From contig NC_021921.1 of assembly GCF_000470655.1 (NCBI RefSeq), positions 124,001 through 188,000 on the forward strand: a stretch of DNA of 64,000 bases, read 5' to 3'. Shown piece after piece: positions 44,906-53,223 of the stretch. The translations under genes and the position numbers were made by a program. This stretch comes from Halorhabdus tiamatea SARL4B (GTDB taxonomy: Archaea > Halobacteriota > Halobacteria > Halobacteriales > Haloarculaceae). Each line of letters begins with the position of its first letter. Within the stretch, counting starts at the first letter, position 1. Below the pieces are notes generated by a model. It had not been told where the DNA came from. It was given only the letters and a program-made list of their open reading frames with translations, and ran no database searches.

Positions 44906-45824
44906 GATCAGTAGTCAGTGGACGACCGACGAGCCAGCCGACCGCCAGCACGAGCCCCGCGCCGACGAAGCCGGACACCAGCGTCCCGAGATATGGATCG
45001 ACGCCGGCGATCCCGTAGTCCGGGAGAAGGCCCGGCAACGTCGTCACGGCGTGAGCGGTCGCACCGGTCGTCTCCGCGGCGTGTTCGAGTGGCTCGGTGT
45101 AGTTCACTCGCTGGGCACTCCAGGCGAACGCCGGCGAGAGGACGGTCAGGCCGGCGACGACTGCCGTCCCGCGACGGAGGAGTCGACCGCCATCGATCGA
45201 CGGCGTCCGATCGGCCAGCAGGTCGGGTCGGGCCTCGGCGACGAACTCGTAGGCCAGCAGCGTGATCGCGCCCTCGGCGACTCCGAGCAGGACGTGCCAG
45301 GCCCCCATGATTGCGAGGACGGTGGTCAACTCGTAGGCGAAGGCCTCCGAGACGCCGACCATGACCGCGACGGCCAGGGCTGCCGCCGAGATGCCCGCCC
45401 ACCCAGCGGCAAAGACCGCTGCACGCTCGTGATACGGGCGGAGGACGCGGAAGACGCCGTAGCCGACGTACACCTCGACGACTGCCATCGCGAAGACGTT
45501 CCCGCCGAGCACGACGATTCCGCCGTCGCCGAAGACCAGCGCCTGGATCGCGACGACGGCCGTCATGGCGAGTGCTGCGAGGTGCGGTCCGAGCAGGATC
45601 GCGGCGAACGCACCGCCGACGAAGTGGACGCTCGTCCCACCGGGGATCGGAAGGTTCAACAGCTGTGCGGCGAAGATGGCGGCCGCAGTCACGCCCAGCA
45701 GCGGCGCGCGTGGCCCGTCGAGCGCGCCCGCCGAGCGCCGGGCCGCGAGCGTCAGGACAACGAGAGACCCAAAGGCGGCCACTGCGGCGACCCACAGGTC
45801 GAGGAACCCGTCCAAAATGTGCAT
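44892..45824 (-). CDS. cbiM: ECF-type metal importer substrate-binding subunit (CbiM/NikM)
   Basis: 310 residues from MHILDGFL at 45824; the N-terminal Met-His is the metal ligand in this family and fixes the start. About seven hydrophobic segments follow, including HFVGGAFAAILLGPHLAALA. The last 100 residues (about 205-300) form a CbiN/NikN-like part, with an extracytoplasmic loop between two membrane segments, so M and N appear fused. An adjacent NikR regulator argues for nickel instead of cobalt. Confidence 0.9.
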   Translation of the reverse strand: MHILDGFLDLWVAAVAAFGSLVVLTLAARRSAGALDGPRAPLLGVTAAAIFAAQLLNLPIPGGTSVHFVGGAFAAILLGPHLAALAMTAVVAIQALVFGDGGIVVLGGNVFAMAVVEVYVGYGVFRVLRPYHERAAVFAAGWAGISAAALAVAVMVGVSEAFAYELTTVLAIMGAWHVLLGVAEGAITLLAYEFVAEARPDLLADRTPSIDGGRLLRRGTAVVAGLTVLSPAFAWSAQRVNYTEPLEHAAETTGATAHAVTTLPGLLPDYGIAGVDPYLGTLVSGFVGAGLVLAVGWLVGRPLTTDREPR

Positions 45825-45868
45825 CGATAGGAGAGGGTAGACCGCCCCCGATAATAATACGTTTCGGA

Positions 45869-45888
45869 GTTCCCGTAATACTGGGAAC
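45869..45888. promoter_or_regulatory. Palindrome between cbiM and nikR, candidate NikR operator
   Basis: GTTCCCGTAATACTGGGAAC: 6-bp perfect arms around an 8-bp spacer, in the 106-bp region between the divergent cbiM (start 45824) and nikR (45931) genes. NikR binds as a ribbon-helix-helix tetramer to a dyad, so a single site here could control both transcripts. The sequence differs from the E. coli GTATGA-N16-TCATAC site. Confidence 0.6.
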
Positions 45889-45930
45889 GCGAGTTGCAAG
45901 GCTGATATGGCCACCGGTCCAACCGCCGGT

Positions 45931-46407
45931 ATGGCCGAGGACCTCGACCGGGTGAGTCTGACCCTGCCACCCGCGATGACCGACCAGCTCGACGGGATCG
46001 TCGAGGACTGGAACTACGCGAGCCGATCGGAGGCTGTCAGAGATTCCCTGCGGGATTTCTTCACGACCTACGAGTGGGAGCGCGGCGACGAGACCCGCCA
46101 CTACGGGACGATCGTCATCGCTCACGAACACGATCACGACAGCGATGTGGCCGGTCGCCTCCAGACGATCCAACACGAGTACGCCGACGTCGTCACTTCC
46201 GTCCAGCACATCCACCTCTCGGAGGATCGGTGTATGGAGACGCTGGTCGTGGATGGGACCGCGGGCCAGATCGACGAACTCGCCAATCGCTTGCGAGCCG
46301 TGGGCGGCGTCAAGCAAGTGAAGGTCGTCGTGGTCGGTGGGGGCGATTCCAGGGCAGACGAACACGATCACGCAGGTGAACAGAACAAGCACCGCCACGA
46401 ACACTGA
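45931..46407 (+). CDS. nikR: Nickel-responsive regulator NikR
   Basis: 158 residues from MAEDLDRV. N-terminal ribbon-helix-helix (RVSLTLPPAMTDQLD ... SRSEAVRDSLRDF), then an ACT-like domain with His82, His93, His95 and Cys101. These have exactly the spacing of the E. coli NikR nickel site (His76, His87, His89, Cys95). A His-rich tail (DEHDHAGEQNKHRHEH) may be an extra metal buffer. Divergent from the cbiMQO operon, which it should repress when nickel is plentiful. Confidence 0.92.
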   Translation: MAEDLDRVSLTLPPAMTDQLDGIVEDWNYASRSEAVRDSLRDFFTTYEWERGDETRHYGTIVIAHEHDHDSDVAGRLQTIQHEYADVVTSVQHIHLSEDRCMETLVVDGTAGQIDELANRLRAVGGVKQVKVVVVGGGDSRADEHDHAGEQNKHRHEH

Positions 46408-46446
46408 GACCGCCTCGGCTGGACAAATCGGTTCCAGCGGCTGTTT

Positions 46447-47220
46447 TCAGGGGGGTGCATCCCCGGATTGCCGCTGTCGACCGGACTCCATCCCGGATTG
46501 CATGAATTGCGCGAGAATGCGCCCGATGCTGGATTCGGCCGTCCAGAGCGCTTCTTCCTCGACGCTTCCGTCGTCAGTCGCCACCGCGAGCAGAATCGTC
46601 GCCCCGTCGACCAGCAGCGCCCGTCCGGCGAAGTCAGCCGGGTTGTCCTCACCCATGACGATCACGTCGAGGGGATCGTCTGCGAAACGCTCATCGAGTT
46701 TCGGTTCGGCAGTGACGAGCGTGACCGAAACGCCACCTGACGCCTGCTCGGTCAACGTGTCGGCGATCTCCGTGGTGAGCGATGTCGCTTCGGGCGCGAC
46801 GAATACCGCCGTGTCCTGGGCCGTTTCGAGCAGTCCAGCGATGCGTTCGTCGATGGGCGTTCGGCCACGCACCGTCGAAACACCGCGCTCCCGCCGGTCG
46901 GTGGCGGCCTCGTCCTGCAACGCGTCGAGATTCTCGAAGGCCCGCTCGCGCTCACGCTCGATTCGCGCCGAGAGTTGCTCGCGGGCTGCCGCGAGGCTCA
47001 CTGGCCGGTACGTCTTCGGCGACGATTCGGTCACCTCGACCAGCCCCCGTTCGGCGAGGTCGTCGGCCGCTCCGTAGACCTGCGAGCGCGGGACCTCGGA
47101 CACCTCGCTGATCGTCTCCGCCGTTCCCGAGCCCAACCGCTGGAGTGCGACGAACACCCGCGCCTCGTAGTTCGACAGCCCGAGTTGCTCGAGGGCTCCG
47201 ACCGCATCCTGGGTACTCAT
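46447..47220 (-). CDS. TrmB-family transcriptional regulator
   Basis: 257 residues from MSTQDAVGALE at 47220. N-terminal winged helix (LGLSNYEARVFVALQRLGSG, EVPRSQVYGAADDLAERG), a coiled coil (about 80-115, REQLSARIERERERAFENLD), and a short effector domain. This is the haloarchaeal short TrmB type without the sugar-binding C-terminal half, so the signal is unclear. It ends 39 bases from the nikR end, convergent. Confidence 0.82.
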   Translation of the reverse strand: MSTQDAVGALEQLGLSNYEARVFVALQRLGSGTAETISEVSEVPRSQVYGAADDLAERGLVEVTESSPKTYRPVSLAAAREQLSARIERERERAFENLDALQDEAATDRRERGVSTVRGRTPIDERIAGLLETAQDTAVFVAPEATSLTTEIADTLTEQASGGVSVTLVTAEPKLDERFADDPLDVIVMGEDNPADFAGRALLVDGATILLAVATDDGSVEEEALWTAESSIGRILAQFMQSGMESGRQRQSGDAPP

Positions 47221-47350
47221 AGTGTCTGGCGGTCTCCACTCTGAATTCGAGTGAGCGATACATGAATCGCGTGGTTCGGGGTCACTCTCGACGGCTCGTA
47301 CGGCGAGCCGTTGCACCCGCACTTGCCGACGAGGTTTTCCAGTAGGTTTA

Positions 47351-47360
47351 AAGATATATA
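47351..47360 (+). promoter_or_regulatory. Putative TATA box of the 47379 gene
   Basis: aagatatata at 47351-47360 ends 19 bases before the ATG at 47379; its centre lies about 23 bases upstream. That distance predicts transcription starting at or within a few bases of the start codon, a leaderless mRNA. Confidence 0.55.
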
Positions 47361-47378
47361 CGCGTGATAGTATTGAAT

Positions 47379-48032
47379 ATGACAGACGAAACCGACACAG
47401 ACGAGCAGGCATACGAACGACATCAACGCCAAGTCAGTGAGTCCGTCGACGGCGGGGGATGTGCGGAGACCTGGGAGACCCTCTCAGAACAACGTCGACC
47501 GGACGAAGACGCTACCCAGCAAGACACCGATATTGAGGAAATCCTCCTCGATCTCGACTGTCTCCAGTTCAGCGAAGACGGTGAAGACTTCGAACTCGAA
47601 CCGTCGTTTCGGCATGCCTGGCAGTCGGCGATCGACGACCTCGGAGAGAACCTCGACGCAGTCATCGCTGACGTCTTCACCGTGGACGGGACAATCGAGA
47701 TCGAAACGACCGAGGGAGCCGTCCACGTTCGTCACGACGAGAGATTACTCGGTCAGTGGGTCTCACATCCTGCACTGATCGCTGACCTTGCAGCCTGCCA
47801 CGTCTTCGCCCATCGAGACGACGATTGGGCCGAGCGTGCGCCCGCCGAGCGAAGCCGCTTCGCCGGGAGCGCGCGGCTCTATCTGGATTTCTGCCCGGAC
47901 TGCGGTGGTGACGCGTCCTTCGATACGGACGTCGTCTCCTCGTGCTGTCACGACTACGAGGTCGCGACCGTCTCCTGTGAGGGGTGCGACGTGACGCTGT
48001 TCGAACTGCCGGTGGCGAGGAACTCTGCCTGA
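47379..48032 (+). CDS. Acidic protein with C-terminal zinc-ribbon region
   Basis: 217 residues. The N-terminal half is very acidic and polar; a C-terminal domain carries CPDCGG, CCHD and CEGCD, enough for one or two zinc sites. The central ERSRFAGSARLYLDFCPDCG region suggests a fold joined to the ribbon. Seen only in haloarchaea as far as I can recall; function unknown. Confidence 0.6.
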   Translation: MTDETDTDEQAYERHQRQVSESVDGGGCAETWETLSEQRRPDEDATQQDTDIEEILLDLDCLQFSEDGEDFELEPSFRHAWQSAIDDLGENLDAVIADVFTVDGTIEIETTEGAVHVRHDERLLGQWVSHPALIADLAACHVFAHRDDDWAERAPAERSRFAGSARLYLDFCPDCGGDASFDTDVVSSCCHDYEVATVSCEGCDVTLFELPVARNSA

Positions 48033-48115
48033 CTTTCAGAGACAGTCGGTCGCCGGCACGGTCTATCGTGCTCACCGTCGGTAGTGGTCGACTATCGAGA
48101 TACGTCTTCCCCGGA

Positions 48116-49138
48116 TCACCGATCGCGTGCCAGTCGACGCCCCGCGTCCAGCCCCGTCTCCAGCGCCGCGTGGGTCCGGCCAGTGCCCGCGAACCAGTCT
48201 CCCGCGAGGCCAAGGTCGTGTTCGAGGGCGTACTCGAACAACGCCGGATTGACGCGGTCGCCGGGGAGTGCGCGGATGAATCGCTCGTGATCCCACCAAT
48301 CGGGGTCTGCCAGGCGGTCGTCGCCGAGCAGTGTCGCTGCGTAGGAACTCGCGGCGTCGGCTGCTTCCCCGGGTGTCGCGTCCGGTCGCCCGGCCGCCCA
48401 GGCGGGGCTCAACTGGACGATCAGGATCTCTTCGCCGTCGGGGACGTGGCCGGGCTTGCACGATTCTCTGGAGAGCCAGCCCACGGCGTGTTCCGTGTCA
48501 GTGTTGACCAGCGCGTAGTACGGGACGTCGATGTCGAAGGGGTAGTGCAGCGCGACCGAGTCGATCGTCCGGTAAGACTGGCGTTTCCGGGCCGCTACCA
48601 GGTCGTCCCGGAAATCGGCCGTCCAGTCCGCACCCGCGAAGAGGTCCCAGGTAGGAGGGGTCACGACGAGTGCGTCACACGCGACGTCGTCGCCGTCGGC
48701 AGTGACCCGCCAGCCGTCTTCCGTGCGGGCGAGGTGTTCGACCGGGGTATGTTCGTGAACCGTCGCGCCACTGGCATCGAGAAACGCTTGGACGACCTGG
48801 TCGATGCCGTCACGGCCGGAGAATTTGACCCCCTGGTTCGGCCGTCCCTCTTCGATCGCTCCCGACTCGTCGAAGATCCAGACGTCGCCGGTCGTCTCGG
48901 CGAGGTCGTCACCGACGACCGACCGAAAGCGTTCCTCGACGCGATCGTTCGGCGGATCGACGTAGTTCGCGCCGTAGTCGTAGACACACCCGTCACGGTG
49001 GCCCGAAACCATTCGGCCGCCGACGGTGTCGGCCTCGAGGAGCGTCACGTCGGCCGCGTCACGCAGGGCATGGGCGGCCCCCGCCCCGGCGATGCCGGCT
49101 CCGACAATGCAGACGTTCGGCGTCACGCTCGGAAACAT
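48116..49138 (-). CDS. FAD-dependent oxidoreductase, renalase/amine-oxidase-like
   Basis: 340 residues. FAD motif VCIVGAGIAGAGAAHALR at the N-terminus, GGRMVSG and YDYGANYVDPPN, and C-terminal LAGDWFAGTGRTHAALETGL (second FAD contact). This is the NAD(P)-binding/renalase-like group of flavoproteins. Substrate unknown. Confidence 0.82.
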   Translation of the reverse strand: MFPSVTPNVCIVGAGIAGAGAAHALRDAADVTLLEADTVGGRMVSGHRDGCVYDYGANYVDPPNDRVEERFRSVVGDDLAETTGDVWIFDESGAIEEGRPNQGVKFSGRDGIDQVVQAFLDASGATVHEHTPVEHLARTEDGWRVTADGDDVACDALVVTPPTWDLFAGADWTADFRDDLVAARKRQSYRTIDSVALHYPFDIDVPYYALVNTDTEHAVGWLSRESCKPGHVPDGEEILIVQLSPAWAAGRPDATPGEAADAASSYAATLLGDDRLADPDWWDHERFIRALPGDRVNPALFEYALEHDLGLAGDWFAGTGRTHAALETGLDAGRRLARDR

Positions 49139-49266
49139 GGTCGCCAGCGGCTAAAGGGGTTGGCCCTGGTAATTCTGCACTGACCTACCACGCTGAGACG
49201 TGAGAAAACACTCGAAAGAGACGTGTGACTATCGGTATCAGATCGTGAGTAGGGCCGTGGTGCTGT
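49139..49266. other. Short intergenic stretch
   Basis: The 128 bases between the flavoprotein start and the broken Tat gene show no ORF and no recognisable motif. Confidence 0.4.
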
Positions 49267-49671
49267 TTACCTCGTAGCTAAGCTCGCGATGTTAACGGGT
49301 GATACGGACAGTTGTAATTCGTTACCGCCCTGGGGATACCAGATGACGGGGCTCGGGGGGCGATCGGACGAGTATTCCATACATGCCGAAAAGAGTTACC
49401 ACTGTCCGTATGAGGCATCGTCGACGTACCCGGTGAGTGCGTTGGCCATCGCATCTCGTTCGTTGCCCAAGAGTACGAGCCAGTTGAGGTTCTTGAGATC
49501 GGACCCGATATAGAGGTCCGGGGCAGGCGCAGGCTCGGGATCGGTAACCGGCTGGGGAGCCGACCCCTCGGCACCCCGACCGAGCGATGCCAGTGAATTC
49601 ACTCCGGAGAGCCCGGCGATCGAAGCGGCAGTCGTTTTCAGCACCGTTCGTCTACTCGTTCCGCGGGACAA
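49267..49671 (-). pseudogene. Tat-exported small protein interrupted by an in-frame stop
   Basis: The frame starts at 49671 with a twin-arginine signal (RGTSRRTVLKTTAASIAGLS) and runs 91 residues to a TAA at 49396-49398. The same frame then stays open for another 42 codons to a TAA at 49267-49269, with protein-like sequence (EYSSDRPPSPVIWYPQGGNE). The simplest reading is one 134-codon gene broken by a nonsense change at codon 92. The alternative is a genuine 91-residue product. An IS element lies 70 bp upstream, which may also have cut its promoter. Confidence 0.5.
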
Positions 49672-49795
49672 ATTTGTTCAGATATTCTGAACAACCAAAC
49701 GGATTATTTTTATATTAGGGAGACTCAATATATAGTCAGATCGCTCATCTGTAGCAGTGAATACTTTGTGAGTGGAGTTCGTAGCTGACTCCAAG

Positions 49796-50682
49796 ATGGT
49801 AAGCAGAGAGAGCGTGGATGAGGTCTTTCTGCCTGACAAAGATGATTGTCTAGAGTATCTCCGTGAACAGCGATGGCCAGAAGAGGTAATGTGTCCGCAC
49901 TGCGAGAGTGCGGACACGATCAAGAAGGGGACGACGAGAAAGGGTGCTCAACGCTATCGCTGTCACAACTGTGATAGTATTTTCAACGATCTTACCGAGA
50001 CCATATTTGCCGAGCACAAGCTTTCACTCCCGGAGATGTTCCATATCATTCGAGGGATGGAAGAGGACAAAACATCACAGATAACTCAGGAACTTGACCG
50101 AACATACAAGACGGTCTTGGACTTCGTCCATGAAGTCCAAGACGCTCTTGACGACGATCCAGAGTTTGATCTCACTGGTGTTTGCGAAGCTGACGAGGTC
50201 TACGTCGTGGCTGGTGAGAAAGGTACCAAGCAGGCGAGTCCGCGCTCGCGCGGACTCAAAAAAAGGGACGCGGAACGTTCGAGTCAGACAAACCGCCAGT
50301 CGTGACACTCGTCCGTCGCTCCGACGGACGAGTTCGGTTCCTCGTTCGTGAAGATCTCGAAGATGTAGACGAGGACATCGTCGAATACGGCGATGAAGAC
50401 GATCCGGCGATCCTCTGCACCGATCAGTACAGCATCTACGACGGTATCGACGAGTACGACGAGATTGATGGCCATCTCGCCATCAATCACGACGAACACT
50501 ACGTCGTCGGTGATGCTCACACGAACAGCTGTGAGAACCGCCATAGCTTCCTTCGCAACTGGTTGCGAAGGTTCCGAGGCGTCTCAAAACACCACTTACA
50601 GGGCTATTTGAACTTCTTCAGTCTCACACTCAACACAGATCGCTGGTTCGAGAAAATCCTAAGTACTGACTTCTACAGATGA
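49796..50682 (+). pseudogene. IS1595-like transposase with a -1 frame break at an A7 run
   Basis: The first part (ATG at 49796) has the zinc ribbon CPHC ... CHNC and the start of the ISXO2-like DDE domain (CEADEVYVVAGEKG). The frame then runs out at 50305. A second frame carries on with GRGTFESDKPPVVTL through YVVGDAHTNSCENRH and FRGVSKHHLQGYLNFF to the TGA at 50682. The switch is at AAAAAAAGGG (A run 50258-50264). Reading -1 there gives RGLKKKGRGTFESD, the same length as intact relatives. So either one A has been lost, the run was mis-sequenced, or ribosomes slip at this run to make the full protein. Confidence 0.85.
49891..50571 (+). repeat. Six perfect hairpins within the IS1595-like transposase gene
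   Basis: Stems: 49891-49901/49907-49917 (11 bp), 50114-50125/50132-50143 (12 bp), 50236-50244/50249-50257 (9 bp), 50307-50318/50322-50333 (12 bp), 50463-50472/50479-50488 (10 bp), 50550-50559/50562-50571 (9-10 bp). Loops are 2-6 nt and every stem is perfect. The third hairpin ends directly before the A7 run where the frame breaks. Together with the IS5-like gene this gives ten strong hairpins in two unrelated transposase genes. Confidence 0.88.
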
Positions 50683-50843
50683 GCGTAGTCAGATACCATA
50701 TTCGTATCGCAGACTCGCATTACCACCTCGCTATTGTGAACTGATCGTTTGGAAATATGTTCTCAATATATAGTTTCCGTTCCGGCCCGTCGCAATCCGC
50801 GACAGAACTGCCTCAGCACGCAGCGTTTTCTCTCCAGACCCCC

Positions 50844-51608
50844 TCACTCGCCCGGTGTTGGCTCCAGGGCAATGAACTCGTGACCGTTCTCTGCCAGGAG
50901 TTCCTGCGCCCGGTCGGTCGCTGACGGAGCGACCAGGATCCCGCGGATCTCCCGGTCGGCGTGGAGATCACGGGTCAGTGCGTCGACGTAGCGATCGAGC
51001 TGCCCGACCGCGTCCGGCCCGACGCGCCGTCGTTTGAGTTCCACGACGACGGCCCGCCCGTCGCTGTCTTCGCCGTAGATGTCGATCGCGCCGGCGGGCG
51101 TCGATCGCTCGGTCACAAGCGGCTCGAACCCGGACTCGATCAGTTCGGGCTCGGCAAGGATGCGCTCGCGGAGGTCTTCTTCCGTCCCCGACAGCGAGAG
51201 GTCCTCGGGGTCGGTGACGTCGACGGTCGCGACGTACGCGAGCGACTCGAAAGCGACCTCCAGATGCTCCTCGGGACCCGTCCGGTGACTTTCGATCCAC
51301 AGTCGCCCGTCCTCCAGCCCGACCTCGTGGGTCGACCCCGGGGGTTGCCAGTTGACCGGCTGGTGGCCTTCGTCGGTGTGGACCAGGGCCGTCCCGTCGG
51401 GCTTGAGGATGAGCAGGCGATCGCCGGGGCCGAGTGAACTCGTGGCGCGCCCGTCGTACTCGACGCTACACCGTCCGAAGACGGTCACCATGTCACCACG
51501 GTCGATAGCACGCTCGACGCGTTTGCGGGCGCGCTCGGCTGTGGGATCGACCAGCGGCCCGGTAGCGCCCTCGACGCTCGTCGCGTCACTGTCTCCCCGT
51601 TCTGTCAC
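50844..51608 (-). CDS. nucS: Mismatch-specific endonuclease NucS/EndoMS
   Basis: 254 residues. N-terminal beta-rich DNA-binding domain (VTVFGRCSVEYDGRATSSLG, LILKPDGTALVHTDEGHQPVNW) and C-terminal RecB-like nuclease domain with the Asp...Glu-x-Lys site in AIDIYGEDSDGRAVVVELKR. The enzyme cuts both strands at mismatches in archaea and actinobacteria lacking MutSL. Start MTERGDS at 51608. Confidence 0.93.
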   Translation of the reverse strand: MTERGDSDATSVEGATGPLVDPTAERARKRVERAIDRGDMVTVFGRCSVEYDGRATSSLGPGDRLLILKPDGTALVHTDEGHQPVNWQPPGSTHEVGLEDGRLWIESHRTGPEEHLEVAFESLAYVATVDVTDPEDLSLSGTEEDLRERILAEPELIESGFEPLVTERSTPAGAIDIYGEDSDGRAVVVELKRRRVGPDAVGQLDRYVDALTRDLHADREIRGILVAPSATDRAQELLAENGHEFIALEPTPGE

Positions 51609-51650
51609 ACGGACTTGTAGCCAGGCCGGTCACAAAAGGCCCGCGAGTCG

Positions 51651-52133
51651 TTAGCCATCCGTCGAGGGGGTGCCATCGATCAGTTTTCGGTCGCCGGCCC
51701 GTCGGTCGAGGGCTTCGAGTAACGCTGCTCGCGCGTCCGCCACCGAGCACTCACCGGCCACCACGGCGTCGGCGACCGACCGCTTCGCGCCCCGGAACCA
51801 GCGCCGCAACGCCGAGGCCTCCCCCGCCCGGACCGCGAGGAGTGCGCCGTCGCCACGGGGATCCGGGAGTGGCTCACCCAACAGATGCTCGACGGCCAGC
51901 CAGCACGCCAGATGCGCCGTCCACACGCCGTCGGCGTGATAGTAGACGCCCTCGTAGTGAGCGAAGTCGAGCGATTCGGCGACAGCTCGGAGGGACGTCG
52001 TCTCGGACGGCGAGGACGGCAGGGATCGCCGACCGCGGGGCGGTTCGGTCTGGTCGTCCCGCCAGATCGTCTCCCACTGTCGCACCCCGTTTGCCTCGGC
52101 GACGACGAGAGCGCGGTGACTCAGCGTCGCCAC
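51651..52133 (-). CDS. Small helical protein of unknown function
   Basis: 160 residues from a GTG at 52133. Helical, rich in Ala and Arg; YYHADGVWTAHLACWLAVEH recalls DUF309-like helical bundles but lacks the full signature. It precedes nucS on the same strand, 42 bases apart, so the two may be co-transcribed. Family uncertain. Confidence 0.5.
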   Translation of the reverse strand: MATLSHRALVVAEANGVRQWETIWRDDQTEPPRGRRSLPSSPSETTSLRAVAESLDFAHYEGVYYHADGVWTAHLACWLAVEHLLGEPLPDPRGDGALLAVRAGEASALRRWFRGAKRSVADAVVAGECSVADARAALLEALDRRAGDRKLIDGTPSTDG

Positions 52134-52302
52134 CCCCGGCGATCGTCGCTTCTGGAGTGGTCGTCGCTCATACCGGCCGTGGTCCGCTTCCGGTATTTGA
52201 AGGGGCGGAAACAGCGTCAGCGACAGTCCGCCCCGTCTCCGAGTCGTCGACAGCGCGGCGAACCAATTCCTTCAAGTTACCCGCGGGCGTCGAGTGATCT
52301 GT

Positions 52303-52467
52303 ATGACAGACTGTCCGGAATGCGGGGCGGAGGTCTCCCTGCACGACGACGTCGAAGTCGGAGAGATCGTCGACTGTGCCACCTGCGGCGCGGAACTCGA
52401 AATCGTCGCGGTCGATCCCGCGACGCTCGAGCCCGCGCCCGAACTCGAAGAGGACTGGGGCGAATAA
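52303..52467 (+). CDS. lysW: Amino-group carrier protein LysW/ArgW
   Basis: 54 residues. Zinc ribbon CPECGAEVSLHDDVEVGEIV and CATCGAELEIV, ending in the hallmark ELEEDWGE. In the LysW pathway the C-terminal Glu carries the alpha-aminoadipate or glutamate intermediate for lysine or arginine synthesis, and the acidic ribbon docks onto LysX/ArgX, LysZ, LysY and LysJ. No lysX or argX partner gene is in the window, so this is an orphan copy here. Short length explains why simple ORF cutoffs miss it. Confidence 0.9.
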   Translation: MTDCPECGAEVSLHDDVEVGEIVDCATCGAELEIVAVDPATLEPAPELEEDWGE

Positions 52468-52566
52468 CGCCGGGATATTTTCACAGTAGCTGACGATTCG
52501 AATCTCCACTGACTGATCCGACAGCGAGAATCTCCAGTGACTAGCCCGACAGCGATCGTCTCGCGC

Positions 52567-52854
52567 TCAGGCGTCGTCGGACGCGGGGGCGTCGACCGCG
52601 ACTTCGGGTTCGTCAGTCTCCTCGCTGTCACGTTCGAGCAACAGCCCCGTGAGTCCTGCGGCGACCATGCCGACGCCGGCGGCCCGCATCGCGTCGACGT
52701 ACCACGGCTTGGGCTCGAGTTCCGCGGCGTTCTCGAAGCCACACAGCGAGAGTCGCGTCGAGAGGTTGATAAGTTGTTTCGGCAGGAGCGCGGCGAGCAG
52801 TCCCTGCAGAGCGATCCATCCGTATCCGATGGTGCGGAAAAGTCCGAGCATCAT
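52567..52854 (-). CDS. Small membrane-associated protein
   Basis: 95 residues. One hydrophobic segment at about 8-25 and another at 55-72 (AAGVGMVAAGLTGLLLERD), with an acidic tail. WIALQGLLAALLPKQLINLS is recognisable across haloarchaea as far as I recall. Function unknown. MLGLF at 52851 is an alternative start. Confidence 0.6.
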   Translation of the reverse strand: MMLGLFRTIGYGWIALQGLLAALLPKQLINLSTRLSLCGFENAAELEPKPWYVDAMRAAGVGMVAAGLTGLLLERDSEETDEPEVAVDAPASDDA

Positions 52855-52955
52855 CTATTGTTGGGGCCGAATCCACCTCAACCTGTGGGTGCACTGCAGG
52901 GTTCGAAGTCCGGACCTACGACACTGTTATCCGGCCCCCGCTCGTAACCTGTAAC

Positions 52956-53162
52956 ATGGGAACTCGAATCAAGAAAGCGATGAGCCGTGCGAAGCTCGCA
53001 GCGATCGGCGGCGCGTTCGGTGGCGCGGTCGGCGGACTCGTGAGTCGGGAAGCAGCCAGCACCGGGGCCGGCATCGGCGCGCTCGTCGGGGCGACTGTGG
53101 GCGAAAAGCGCGTCGACCTGGGTGACGTCGCCGAGAAAGTCACGAACCGATCCGGCGAGTAG
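52956..53162 (+). CDS. Small glycine-zipper protein
   Basis: 68 residues. A basic N-terminus (MGTRIKKAMSRAK) leads to a Gly/Ala-rich stretch (AIGGAFGGAVGGLVS, GAGIGALVGATVG) with GxxxG spacing typical of glycine-zipper membrane helices. An acidic C-terminus follows. Upstream of aroC by 61 bases on the same strand. Function unknown. Confidence 0.6.
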   Translation: MGTRIKKAMSRAKLAAIGGAFGGAVGGLVSREAASTGAGIGALVGATVGEKRVDLGDVAEKVTNRSGE

Positions 53163-53223
53163 CGACGGGACGAGAGCCCCGGCATCTCAAAACCTAAATG
53201 CGCCCGCGCCTACGACCGGGACA

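Larger units (their letters stand above)
49742..50685 (+). mobile_element. IS1595-family-like insertion sequence with target duplication
   Basis: The left end CGCTCATCTGTAGCAG (49742-49757) and right end CTTCTACAGATGAGCG (50670-50685) match as inverted repeats at 15 of 16 positions. TAGTCAGAT flanks both ends (49733-49741 and 50686-50694) as an 8-9 bp target duplication. Length 944 bp. The clean ends and duplication show recent insertion, although the transposase frame is interrupted. Confidence 0.9.
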
